NCBI GenBank assembly: GCA_027945135.1
Contig: CP116038.1
Coordinates: forward strand, 372,001-436,000
DNA: 64,000 nt
DNA from: Candidatus Phytoplasma oryzae
Lineage (GTDB): Bacteria; Bacillota_I; Bacilli_A; Acholeplasmatales; Acholeplasmataceae
Direction: 5' to 3'
The position numbers and the translations under genes are program-made. The notes under the pieces are model-generated. The model was given only the letters and a program-made list of their open reading frames with translations, did no database searches and had not been told where the DNA came from. Below are positions 29,875 through 37,804 of this stretch, piece after piece; positions within the stretch are counted from its first letter, which is position 1; each line of letters begins with the position of its first letter.

Positions 29875-30395
29875 CTAAAAAACCATCTGTGAGAGATGTG
29901 TCATGACACCTTCGATATCTCTATTTAATTTATCAATATAAGAACCTGCAGTATCTAAAACCTTTTCTAAAGTAGAATCATCAGCAGCAGAAACATTGTG
30001 TTCAGGTCTAAATTTAAATTTAGCTTTAATAGTATTGCCAGAAGAAGAAGAAACATTTTCTGAAGAATTCTTTTTTAATCTAACTGTAACAGTATTTTTA
30101 TTGGGATTAACAATAACAGGATTCCTTTGTAGAAACTGATTGGGGTACTTCTTGGATAAAAACTTGAACAAATGGTTCAGGAAATGATTTTAAATTTTCA
30201 GAACCAAAAAGTTCTGGAAAAAAACAAAAAGGACAAAATAATAATAAGAAAATAAAAAAAATCAAAAATAAAATAAAAAACAGAGATTAAACACAAAATT
30301 GAAATAACAAAAATAAAAACAAGACTAATAAAAGACACATTAAAATATAATAAACATAATAAATATGATAATAAAAAATATGATAAAATAATCAT
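29875..30395 (-). pseudogene. Membrane-anchored plasmid-type protein, frameshifted
   Basis: Reading leftwards from 30395: a 65-residue hydrophobic segment (MIILSYFLLSYLLCLL...) runs out of frame at about 30215. Reading continues in another frame as FGSENLKSFPEPFVQVFIQEVPQSV and then in a third as NPVIVNPNKNTVTVRLKKNS through IKAKFKFRPEHNVSAADDST. At least two frameshifts are needed to join the parts; a third frame beyond the 29875 stop (TDGFLGTGTAALGNLGVF) may continue it. The ancestral protein would be signal-anchored with an exposed Ser/Asn-rich domain. I do not recognise a family. Confidence 0.55.
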
Positions 30396-30452
30396 TTATG
30401 AACAACTCCTTTTTGAAAAAAGTTAAAGCCATGTTTTTTTAAGATATACTTT

Positions 30453-30704
30453 TCAACTTTTTTTATATTGATTATAAGGAATTTTATTATCATAAGTTTT
30501 CTTTTGTTTTGAATAATTATTTTTATATATACCATAATTAAGAGATTTATAATACTTTTCTTGTTCAGATATTTTTTTAGTTTTAAATAAATTAAAAAAT
30601 TTATAAATAACTAAACCAAGAAAAAAAATAATGTTAAAAATAATTCTGAATTTCCATAAAATTACAAAAATAAAACCAATAACTAATAAAATAAAATAAT
30701 CCAA
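30453..30704 (-). CDS. Small membrane protein of unknown function
   Basis: 83 residues with two hydrophobic segments (about 3-35) and a Lys/Tyr/Asn-rich cytoplasmic-type tail. No family recognised. It lies upstream of the broken 29875-30395 gene on the same strand, so they may be one transcription unit. No good ribosome binding site is seen, and it may be decaying like its neighbours. Confidence 0.5.
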   Translation of the reverse strand: MDYFILLVIGFIFVILWKFRIIFNIIFFLGLVIYKFFNLFKTKKISEQEKYYKSLNYGIYKNNYSKQKKTYDNKIPYNQYKKS

Positions 30705-31093
30705 ACAATATGAACAAAAATATCAAAATTTCCTAAAATCTTAACTTTTTCAACATAATCAATTAATGCTTAAACATGTTCTCCTAGTTATATAATAAAG
30801 TTGTAAAATTTTTTAAAAAATATTAACATATTTACATCCTCCTTAGATGGATGGCAACCATATAACTTTTATCCGTCAAGATAACTTTTATCCGTCAAGA
30901 CCCTAAAGGGTGGATAATACGGTGATTTAGTTGATTTTAATTTCTTTATATTTAATGAAAAATAAATTAAAATCTGAAACCAAAGACATTCTTAAACATA
31001 TTATAACAATTTTAAATATAATTGCAAGACTTTTAAGCTTTTTAGAAAGAAATAAATGAATTTTAGGCATAGTTCTCCCATCAATCATTGTTT
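30705..31093. repeat. Gap with tandem 19-bp repeat and inverted repeat
   Basis: At 30862-30899 the 19-mer ATAACTTTTATCCGTCAAG occurs twice head to tail, followed by CCCTAAAGGG and then GGATAATACGG, which pairs with the TTATCC/CCG cores. Clustered direct plus inverted copies of a short word look like iterons or a protein-binding site next to a replication gene. A good AGGAGG-like sequence (30838-30843 complement) does not lead into any clear ORF. Confidence 0.55.
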
Positions 31094-31780
31094 TTAATTT
31101 AGAAGAGTTGTTAATTCCCTTTGCACATCGACAGGGTTTAAGTAAATATCATAAGCACTCATCGCTAAATAAAGTTTCTTTTTTAAAAAAAACTGTTCTT
31201 TAGCTTTCTTTTTACCTCGAATGTATAAAGGAGATAAAATATTTTTTTGATAAATAAGAGTGTAATAATAAAAATCATGAAAGTTTAAATTAGTCCTTCT
31301 ATATTGACAACTAATACGTTTTTTTAAAGTAGTAATTTGTTTTTTTAAAGCTTCTTTAGGATATAAACGACCATTATTTTCTAAATAAACTAAAGCCTCT
31401 TGGAAATGCTTTTGTTGGGCTTGATCTTCACTTAAAGATGATAAATATTCTACAAAGGGATTTTCCACTGGCCATTGAGGAATGAAACTAGTGTTAAAAT
31501 AACTTAAATGATAGTTAGGTAACCCATTAACAAAATCCTTACCGATTAAAAGTTCTTGGTATTAAACAGGTGGATGAACACAATTACGAGAAAAAACATA
31601 AATTCTTTTATTTTTAAAACGTTTAGTTTTCTCATAATTTTCCTGTAATTGGTTTTGAACAAAATCATGTTTTTGTTGTCCTAAATGCATTAAACTTTTT
31701 TTAACATGATTGGTTTTGGCTTTAGCTAAGTATTTAATTAAATATCTTAAAACTTGGTATTCAAAGTTTTCATTTAACAT
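31094..31780 (-). pseudogene. Unknown gene downstream of rep, interrupted by in-frame TAA
   Basis: Starting MLNENFEYQVLRYLIKYLAK at 31780, the frame is open for 72 codons, meets TAA at 31562-31564, and then continues in the same frame for 31 codons into a 124-residue stretch ending DVQRELTTLLN. Together this would be a basic, probably helical protein of about 228 residues. The single stop suggests a recent nonsense mutation. It begins 12 bp after the HUH Rep gene, so it probably belongs to the same operon. No family recognised. Confidence 0.65.
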
Positions 31781-31792
31781 TTTTACTTTTTT

Positions 31793-32848
31793 TTAACCGT
31801 TTTTAAATTCATTTTGACGTTTTTTATGAAAATCTAAGACATATAAATGTTGAGCCACATTTAAAGGTTGTTTAAACTCTTCTTCTGTATAATTTTCCCC
31901 AAAATGTTTAAGAGCTACTTGTTGGACCGCTTTCTGCCATAATTCAAAAACATGAACCTTTAAATAATAATTTAAGGTATCAGTTTTATAAAGACCTTTT
32001 TTAGGTCCTTTTTTTTCGTAATAACGAACATGAAGAGGTTGAGCCGAAGGTTGATATTCATAACCTTGTCTTTTTAAATTTCCTATTTTACTAAGATCTA
32101 TATTTAAAATATTATGATAATGAATACTGCCTTGTTGTTGGTTTTGAAGTTCTAAAACATGAAAAGTTTTTAAATTTTGGAGTATTTCTATCCCATAAAT
32201 TTCATTAATTTCTCTTCTGATAAAATAATAAAATTTTTTCAAAGCTTTATTCATTAAACTTTTATCACGAGACATTTGACAAGGTGGAATGGTTAAAGTG
32301 AGAAAACTAACTAAAGGTAAATCACTAAAATTATAATAAAGTTTCATTAATTGCAGACGACTATTTCTAATAAAACCTCTTAATTGTTTTTCTTGAAAAG
32401 AAGTAACAGATTGTTTTTTTAAAGTTTCTTGTTTGAACCAAAATTTTTCATATTGGTTGATATCACACAAACAATGAACATAATTTTTTTCTAAACATCT
32501 TTCACATATTTTTAAATGATGAAAAGAAGTATACCATTCTGCAAAATCAGGGTCTGTTTTTAACTTGTAGTTAAATTCCGCATAATCTCTTTTTTTATCT
32601 ACTCCTTTTTTTAATTGGTCTCGTAAAGAGAGACTCATAGCTTTACGATAAATAAACGCTTTAGTATCAATACTTTTAACAAATAAAACATTTTGATAAT
32701 AAAAAGTTTTTAAACGTTGAGAAGTAGGAGCAGGAGTATTTTGGATTAAATCAGCTAATTTTTGAGCATTAAGACCTTTAGTAGTATTTTCATAAAAAAG
32801 AGGTTTAAAAGGGCTCTTTTCTTTAAGCATTTCTTTTAAAGTACTCAT
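31793..32848 (-). CDS. Rolling-circle replication initiator (HUH endonuclease-like)
   Basis: 351 residues from the ATG at 32848, which lies 9 nt after GAAAGG; an ATG three codons earlier overlaps that site. Motif 1 is SFLTLTIPP (about 181-189), motif 2 is GSIHYHNIL with the HxH metal pair (about 240-248), and motif 3 is probably TLNYYLKVH with the candidate nicking tyrosines (about 291-299). A possible zinc knuckle CERC...CLC lies near 115-128. This layout fits phage and plasmid HUH initiators and differs from the geminivirus-type Rep remnant at 28517-29480. It is intact and lies downstream of a large palindrome, a plausible origin. Confidence 0.75.
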   Translation of the reverse strand: MSTLKEMLKEKSPFKPLFYENTTKGLNAQKLADLIQNTPAPTSQRLKTFYYQNVLFVKSIDTKAFIYRKAMSLSLRDQLKKGVDKKRDYAEFNYKLKTDPDFAEWYTSFHHLKICERCLEKNYVHCLCDINQYEKFWFKQETLKKQSVTSFQEKQLRGFIRNSRLQLMKLYYNFSDLPLVSFLTLTIPPCQMSRDKSLMNKALKKFYYFIRREINEIYGIEILQNLKTFHVLELQNQQQGSIHYHNILNIDLSKIGNLKRQGYEYQPSAQPLHVRYYEKKGPKKGLYKTDTLNYYLKVHVFELWQKAVQQVALKHFGENYTEEEFKQPLNVAQHLYVLDFHKKRQNEFKNG

Positions 32849-32904
32849 TTTGTTCATCCTTTCTTGGATATTTTTTAAAAAAAAAAGAAAATTAGTTTTA
32901 GTTC

Positions 32905-32990
32905 ATAAAAACTCGAAAGTTAATCTATTATTTAACCCTTTAAAAGGGATTCGATAAAAAAACCTTACGGTTTTTGAATGTTTATTTATT
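32905..32990. repeat. Hairpin-bearing repeat, copy C
   Basis: ACTCGAAAGTTAATCTATTA, then AAAAACC-TTAC-GGTTTTT and GAATGTTTATTTATTTTTC. It has the same orientation and layout as copies A and B, 3.2-3.4 kb away; the hairpin arms changed in a compensating way (GCC/GGC to ACC/GGT). It lies directly upstream of the HUH rep gene. Confidence 0.7.
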
Positions 32991-33111
32991 TTTCACTTAT
33001 TTATAAAAGTTTTTATAAAAAAAAGAAAGAATAAAAATATTAATAATTTATTATTATCTTTTTTTATAAAAATTTTATAAATAAGTCTAAAATGAAAAAT
33101 AAATAAACTTT
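32978..33111. repeat. Long imperfect palindrome upstream of rep
   Basis: GTTTATTTATTTTTCACTTA through TTTTTATAAAAAAA on the left is repeated inverted on the right (33059-33111), with its centre in AT-only DNA near 33045. The whole could form a cruciform of about 130 bp. Because it abuts the initiator gene it is a candidate double-strand or single-strand origin. No nick site can be assigned by eye. Confidence 0.55.
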
Positions 33112-33256
33112 TGTAAAGATTCTATAAATAACTCAATATAATTAATTAAATAATTAAGATTTATAATGATTAAATCTAAAGAAAATATTTATATTTAAAG
33201 AACCTTCGGGCTCTTTTTTTTTTAAATATATATATATTCCTTCACGCTTTTTTTTT

Positions 33257-33478
33257 TTAAAGTGATTCTTTTTGTTGAGAAAGAGTTTTGTGTTGATGAA
33301 GAATAGAATTTAATTTAAATGCCGTATTATTAATGTTTTTTTGAATTATTAATTGTTGTTGTTCTGTTATTTGATTATAAATATAACTTTTATATCCAAT
33401 ACTAATAAAACCATAAAAAAGAATAATGAATAATAAAAGAGAAGGAAGTATTTTAAAATAATAATAATTATTTTTAAT
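33257..33478 (-). CDS. Small single-TM protein with probable ATT start
   Basis: A strong AAAGGAGG (33484-33491 complement) is followed 7 nt later by ATT and an open frame of 73 codons; no ATG, GTG or TTG is available near the site. The product begins IKNNYYYFKILPSLLLFIIL, has one membrane segment, then a Gln/Asn-rich extracytoplasmic or cytoplasmic tail ending HKTLSQQKESL. It lies between the 320-residue gene and rep and fits the run of small membrane proteins. Alternatively the start codon has been lost by mutation. Confidence 0.5.
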   Translation of the reverse strand: MKNNYYYFKILPSLLLFIILFYGFISIGYKSYIYNQITEQQQLIIQKNINNTAFKLNSILHQHKTLSQQKESL

Positions 33479-33559
33479 AAGATAACCTCCTTTCTAAGAA
33501 AGAAGATAGAAGAAAGAAACCTTTTCAGAGTTTTTTTTAAATATTGCTAAAATATAATT

Positions 33560-34522
33560 TTAAATAAAATGAAAAATAGGATATTCAGTTCCTAAAATAT
33601 CTTTTAATTTTCGTATTGCTTCTTTAAATTCTTTCCATTCAGATTCCACATGTACGTGTGCTGGATTATATTTTTCGTTGAAATAATTTTTTTTAAGCAA
33701 AACAAAAAAATAATAAAATTGTTCAGAATTTAAAGGTTTTTGTTGTACATAAGAAAAAAATTCATCTTTATTTATAATATACGCAAATAAATATTCTAAT
33801 TCGTCATCACTATAATACATTTTAATAATCGTTTTTAAATCATAACCACCTTGATAAAGAGACCAATTATCAAAACAACTAGAAGTATCGCGTAAATTAA
33901 TATTAGCTTGCTTAAAATCTGAAGCAGTATAACCATTTTTAGCTAACTGTTTGAAACTAACTCCGAACATTTGTTGAGCTTCTATGACAGTTAAACCAGC
34001 CTTTTTAGCTTCTTCAACACTAGTTAAGAATCCTGCTTGTTTTAATTCTTCTACAGTAACCATTCCTTTTTCTTTTAAAGTTTTAATAGGATAATTAAGA
34101 GTTTCTATAATTTGAATATTATTGTTTTGGTCTACAGTTTTATATATCTCTTTTTCAGGAGTAAAATATTGAACCAAAACATCTGGTTGTATTACTTTGA
34201 TTTTTCTAGAAGTAGCGTTATTATTTTCATCTAAACCTAATTGGTAATATTCTTTGGTACCATCAGATCTTACCACTTCCACAGGATAATTTAATAATTG
34301 GTCTACAACTTCTTTCATTTTCTTATTTTCTTCAGCGTTTTTTGCATTTAATTTAATGGCTTCTTGGTCAATATCGATATTTTCTAAAGCTTTTCTTTGT
34401 TGAATAGCCATATGATAACGATAAGACATACCACAAATACCCATAATTAAACAAAAGAAAACACCTAAAGTAATCAGAACAGGCACAGTTTCATAATGTT
34501 TACCATAAATTTTAATACTCAT
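33560..34522 (-). CDS. Membrane-anchored protein with AG-repeat segment
   Basis: 320 residues. One N-terminal membrane helix (about 14-34), a coiled-coil-prone stretch, then a domain of repeats with the pattern VEELKQAGFLTSVEEAKKAG and QLAKNGYTASDFKQANINL (about 155-210), resembling the AGFT/ELK-type repeats seen in various phage and bacterial proteins. The C-terminal domain is acidic and aromatic-rich. The ATG overlaps the end of the upstream 246-residue gene by 11 bp, implying translational coupling. No enzymatic motif is seen. Possible surface, adsorption or assembly protein of the element. Confidence 0.6.
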   Translation of the reverse strand: MSIKIYGKHYETVPVLITLGVFFCLIMGICGMSYRYHMAIQQRKALENIDIDQEAIKLNAKNAEENKKMKEVVDQLLNYPVEVVRSDGTKEYYQLGLDENNNATSRKIKVIQPDVLVQYFTPEKEIYKTVDQNNNIQIIETLNYPIKTLKEKGMVTVEELKQAGFLTSVEEAKKAGLTVIEAQQMFGVSFKQLAKNGYTASDFKQANINLRDTSSCFDNWSLYQGGYDLKTIIKMYYSDDELEYLFAYIINKDEFFSYVQQKPLNSEQFYYFFVLLKKNYFNEKYNPAHVHVESEWKEFKEAIRKLKDILGTEYPIFHFI

Positions 34523-35252
34523 CTTCTTTTAAAAAAAAACCTTTCACTGGTAAATAATCTTCTGTTAAATAAGACAAAAGTGTTATTTTAATAATTATTT
34601 GAATTAAAAATTTTACTATTATTATAAATCGTTGAAAAAGAAAAATCAAAAATTTAATACTAGGTTCTAAAACAATAATGAATAATTGAATTATAACTCT
34701 GCCGGTATTAAAGACTAAAAAAATAAATTGAAAGACGAGATTAAATAAAACACTGATAAAATGAATAAAAGTTTTTTGTAAATGACCACTTATTTTTTTA
34801 AGAACATCTGAAAAACCTTCTACGGGTTTTAAGATCACTTGCAAAGCTACAGAAATTAAGCCAGAAAGACCAGTGACAGTAGTAATTTCAAAACTATGTT
34901 CTAGAAAATAAGTAGTTAAACTACGCCAAATTTGAAAAAGAGGTAGATAAACAGTTTTTAAAAGTTCTGTAAAATCTTTAAAAACTTGTATAAAAAATTT
35001 AAACATGTTGATAAAAAAGAGAAGAAAAGGAAAAAGAGTAATGATGGTTTGATAAAAAAATTTAATCCCTTTTCCTATCCAAGTTAAATAAGTAAACCAA
35101 CCAACGTTATAATGAAAAAAAGTACTTTTCCAAGAACCAAAAAAGTTTATCAAAAACAATTTGAAGAACAATAATCCTTCTTTATAATTAAGAGAATAAA
35201 GATATTGGGCTATTAACCAGTAATTTTTAAAAAGGAGATTCATGGTTATCAT
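34512..35252 (-). CDS. Multi-pass membrane protein, unknown
   Basis: 246 residues with about six hydrophobic segments interspersed with aromatic-rich amphipathic stretches. Overlaps the upstream 146-residue gene by 26 bp and the downstream 320-residue gene by 11 bp. An internal Met (residue 4, MNLLFKNYW) is an alternative start. No P-loop, so it is not a Zot/pI ATPase. Size and position would suit a membrane component of a secretion or extrusion apparatus, but that is inference. Confidence 0.6.
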   Translation of the reverse strand: MITMNLLFKNYWLIAQYLYSLNYKEGLLFFKLFLINFFGSWKSTFFHYNVGWFTYLTWIGKGIKFFYQTIITLFPFLLFFINMFKFFIQVFKDFTELLKTVYLPLFQIWRSLTTYFLEHSFEITTVTGLSGLISVALQVILKPVEGFSDVLKKISGHLQKTFIHFISVLFNLVFQFIFLVFNTGRVIIQLFIIVLEPSIKFLIFLFQRFIIIVKFLIQIIIKITLLSYLTEDYLPVKGFFLKEDEY

Positions 35253-35667
35253 TTATCTGAGTAGGATTATAAAGTTCTTGAAGACCATCTGGAGGAGTAG
35301 TTTGAGTTTCAAAAGCTTTTTCCAATGTATCTTCTCGTTTCAAAGAAGGACTTTCAATAATAGGATAATCCGTGATTTCTCTTTTAATAGTTTGGGTATA
35401 TAAACCATATTTTTGATTTAAATGTTCAATTAAGTTTCTTAACTTAATAAAATCTTCCGCATACATTTTATTACTTAAACGACCTTTAGAGTCATAAAAG
35501 AATTTCTTTAAAAAAGTCACTAATTCCTGAGAAAGGAAAGATTCTTCCAATCTTCTAAAAATCATTTTTTCTTTGAAATAAAGAAACAACCAAGTAATTA
35601 CCGCTCCGCTCATAAAAGCAGCTATGCGGTAACACCAAACCAAATTTAACTGAGAATTAACAATCAT
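35227..35667 (-). CDS. Single-TM protein with acidic Pro-rich tail
   Basis: 146 residues: one membrane helix near the N-terminus (about 10-30), a basic amphipathic middle, and a C-terminal tail rich in Glu, Thr and Pro (KREDTLEKAFETQTTPPDGL). Overlaps the 99-residue gene by 11 bp and the 246-residue gene by 26 bp. Unknown family. Confidence 0.55.
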   Translation of the reverse strand: MIVNSQLNLVWCYRIAAFMSGAVITWLFLYFKEKMIFRRLEESFLSQELVTFLKKFFYDSKGRLSNKMYAEDFIKLRNLIEHLNQKYGLYTQTIKREITDYPIIESPSLKREDTLEKAFETQTTPPDGLQELYNPTQINDNHESPF

Positions 35668-35956
35668 GTTGATTATCCTGGTTATTTAAAAAACTTTTAC
35701 TTAAACGAATTAAGTAATAGAAGAAAAAACATAAAAAATAAACATACCAATAAGAAAAATCATCGATTCTAGATATTAAAAGTTGTTTTTCTAAAAAATA
35801 AAATTGAGAAGAACATTGAATATAAAATTGAATCAGTTTTAAGAAAGTTAAAAATAAAAAACTAAGAAAGGAGATTTCCTTTAAATCTAAAAAAAAGTTT
35901 AAAATTATTTTTTTAATCCTTAAAGAAAATCTTTGAAGATAAATTAAAATTTTCAT
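35657..35956 (-). CDS. Small membrane protein, two TM
   Basis: 99 residues with hydrophobic stretches at about 15-45 and 65-88 separated by a short polar loop; ends SFLNNQDNQHDC. AAGGAG precedes the ATG. The 3' end overlaps the next gene by 11 bp. Part of the overlapping run 35956 to 33560. Unknown family. Confidence 0.55.
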   Translation of the reverse strand: MKILIYLQRFSLRIKKIILNFFLDLKEISFLSFLFLTFLKLIQFYIQCSSQFYFLEKQLLISRIDDFSYWYVYFLCFFFYYLIRLSKSFLNNQDNQHDC

Positions 35957-35979
35957 AATTTTTTTCTCCTTATTTTTAA

Positions 35980-36090
35980 TTATTTAAAAAACAAATAAAG
36001 GCGCAGAGATTTTTTTCTTTTAAACGAACGAGAACGCAAAGACTTCTTTTTTCTAGTATAAAAATAACGTTTTTTTTTTTTTGGTAACAT
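35980..36090 (-). CDS. Highly basic 36-residue peptide
   Basis: MLPKKKKRYFYTRKKKSLR followed by SRSFKRKKSLRLYLFFK: about 16 of 36 residues are Lys or Arg. The ATG lies five bases after the TGA of the 25-residue gene, so translation is probably coupled. Such peptides in phage-like clusters often bind DNA or pack with it; the resemblance is only in composition. It could also be fortuitous, but codons and spacing fit the operon. Confidence 0.5.
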   Translation of the reverse strand: MLPKKKKRYFYTRKKKSLRSRSFKRKKSLRLYLFFK

Positions 36091-36095
36091 CTTGA

Positions 36096-36173
36096 TCACT
36101 TACTTAAAAACATAAATAAAACAATAATAGTCACGGATATTCCTATATATCCTAAAATTTCTCTTATATTCAT
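36096..36173 (-). CDS. 25-residue single-TM peptide
   Basis: MNIREILGYIGISVTIIVLF ending MFLSK. It has one short membrane helix with a charged N-terminus and Lys at the C-terminus, preceded by AAAGGAAG with 5-6 nt spacing. Tiny membrane peptides of this kind occur as minor coat proteins in filamentous phages (family knowledge); homology is not shown. Confidence 0.5.
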   Translation of the reverse strand: MNIREILGYIGISVTIIVLFMFLSK

Positions 36174-36207
36174 TTTAGCTTCCTTTCTCGATTTCATAAT
36201 CTTTTAT

Positions 36208-36339
36208 TTATTGTTTTTTTTTGAACTGATATTCTTGAATAAATTCTAATATCCAATCAGGGTTGTAATAACCGATTTTAAAACATTCAATAAATTCTTT
36301 TCTTGCTTTATCTTTTTCTTTTTTAACTTTGTTCCTCAT
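36208..36339 (-). CDS. 43-residue charged peptide
   Basis: MRNKVKKEKDKARKEFIECF followed by KIGYYNPDWILEFIQEYQ and a Lys tail. Soluble, amphipathic. Its ATG lies inside the end of the 38-residue TM gene (17-bp overlap), which suggests coupling. Unknown function. Confidence 0.45.
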   Translation of the reverse strand: MRNKVKKEKDKARKEFIECFKIGYYNPDWILEFIQEYQFKKKQ

Positions 36340-36439
36340 AAGGAAGATGAGATGCTTTAATCTCTTTATAAATTAGATAAAAAGTCCAAGATAAACCAAT
36401 AATAAAAATAATTAAAAAAATAATTTTTTCACTAATCAT
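36323..36439 (-). CDS. 38-residue single-TM peptide
   Basis: MISEKIIFLIIFIIGLSWTF then a polar tail ending HLPYEEQS. One membrane helix. A clear AAGGAG precedes the ATG by 10 nt, which supports real translation. Overlaps the next small gene. Confidence 0.5.
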   Translation of the reverse strand: MISEKIIFLIIFIIGLSWTFYLIYKEIKASHLPYEEQS

Positions 36440-36487
36440 TTAAGATGATCTCCTTTTTACAAAATGATTTGCTTAAGCTATTAAGCT

Positions 36488-36694
36488 TTATTCGCTTTTT
36501 CCCCTGATAAAATAATTATCGACAGCTTTATTAAATTTAGCTATAACAGTAGTTTGACCCGAGCCAAATTTACCATAAAGAATATAAACAATGGTAACTA
36601 ACCCAATAACTATCATTAATCTCCAAAAAAGTTTTTCTAAAAACGGTTTTCTTCTAGTAGTTCTGCGAATTAAACGATAACGATAACGAGACAT
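36488..36694 (-). CDS. 68-residue Arg-rich single-TM protein
   Basis: N-terminal 20 residues are strongly basic (MSRYRYRLIRRTTRRKPF), then one membrane helix (about 25-42, LMIVIGLVTIVYILYG) and a polar tail with mixed charge. AAGGAG precedes the ATG and a TTGAAA...TATAAA promoter lies 45-72 bp upstream, so this is the first gene of the cluster. Size and topology would suit a coat or membrane-assembly protein, but the polarity (basic end first) is unproven for that role. Confidence 0.55.
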   Translation of the reverse strand: MSRYRYRLIRRTTRRKPFLEKLFWRLMIVIGLVTIVYILYGKFGSGQTTVIAKFNKAVDNYFIRGKSE

Positions 36695-36738
36695 AAATAT
36701 TTTTCTCCTTTTTTTATTTCAAATTTAAATATTTAAAT

Positions 36739-36766
36739 TTTATAAATAACTTTAACTTATTTTCAA
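36739..36766 (-). promoter_or_regulatory. Promoter of the small-membrane-protein cluster
   Basis: On the minus strand TTGAAA (36766-36761) and TATAAA (36744-36739) are separated by 16 bp, about 45 bp upstream of the 68-residue gene. Confidence 0.55.
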
Positions 36767-36767
36767 A

Positions 36768-36816
36768 CAATAAAAAAAGGTTTAATTAACACTTATAATT
36801 GTGTTAATAAACCTTT
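36768..36816 (-). terminator. Strong hairpin terminator upstream of cluster
   Basis: AAAGGTTTATTAACAC pairs with GTGTTAATTAAACCTTT (one bulged base) over an 8-nt loop and is followed by TTTTTTTATT on the minus strand. It insulates the cluster promoter from transcription starting near 37.47 kb. A second A/T hairpin (AAAAACTAATT/AATTAGTTTTT) lies at 36827-36858. Confidence 0.75.
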
Positions 36817-37009
36817 AAGTTTATTTAAAAACTAATTAAGAAATAATAATTAGTTTTTATATTTGTTTATATTTATTTTTTTATAAAATTTGGTTAGTTC
36901 TGAAATCACCTATTATATTAAACCACCCTGTTATAAAGATACGTTTTTATAAAAAGAACAATAATTAAAAAAAATTGTTTTTTTAAATTTGGCAGCAGTA
37001 TAACTCAAA

Positions 37010-37504
37010 AAAAAAATAAAAGTAAACTATCTAATTGACTTTTTACTAAAAAAATAAAAATCTGTTAAAAAAAATTTTAAAAACTCCTGAATTCTTCATA
37101 TGATAATAAAATCCCTATTATTAGTCATTTATTCTCTAAAAAAAGAAAATCAAATCAAATAATCAATTTTTATTAAAAAAAGAAATACTTAAATAAAAAT
37201 AAAATTATTTTATAAATTTTACCTATTACTCAACCTTCTTTCATGTAACTTTGATATAAAAAACATATAAAATAAATCATATTTTTACTAAATTTTATTT
37301 CCATCAAAAAATTTCATATTTTCATTAAATTTTAAAAATTTATTTTTTATTTTTTCGGAACAAAGAAAAAAGAAAGTAACAAAGAAAAAAAACACATAAT
37401 TTATAATTTACTTACTTATTAAAGTAAGTAAATTATATATGTATTACCGTATTTTTCACGTATTGTTCACAAATACTTTATATTTAAAAAAAACTTTTTG
37501 TCAA
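37010..37504 (-). ncRNA. Candidate PMU-end noncoding transcript, third (divergent) copy
   Basis: On the minus strand: -35 TTGACA (37504-37499), 16-bp spacer, -10 TATAAA (37482-37477), then a palindrome of about 16 bp (37402-37437, ATAATTTACTTACTT with its complement), a conserved core around 37090-37137 (TTTTATTATCATATGA), and an imperfect hairpin with a run of ten Ts at about 37010-37044. No open frame with a ribosome binding site is visible. The layout matches the two copies at 53.1-53.5 and 54.3-54.8 kb. Another hairpin (GAGAGTG/CACTCTC) lies upstream at about 37583-37601. Confidence 0.5.
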
Positions 37505-37804
37505 TAAATTTTTTAAATTTCTTTTTAAAAAGAAAAAAAGAAAAGCTTTCGGTAAAAAAAGAGGGGAGAGACTAACGATTGAGAGAGTGTTCTCCACTCT
37601 CTTCTTCTTACTTTAATAAAAAAAGATATATATGTCCTCATTAGAAACATACTATTACACTCATATTACAATTTTTTATTTCTAAAAAAAGAAAATTATT
37701 TTTTTAATGATATAATATTAGAAAAAATCAATTACGATATATACGATAATAAAAAAAATAAATAAAAAGATTATTATATATTATATATGAGGAAATATTT
37801 GTAA

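Noticed and set aside
30862-30899. CRISPR array
   Set aside because: Only two 19-bp units with no spacer between them and no cas genes in the window.
31094-36694. Zot/pI-type ATPase, which would prove a filamentous phage
   Set aside because: No Walker A motif is present in any protein of the cluster.
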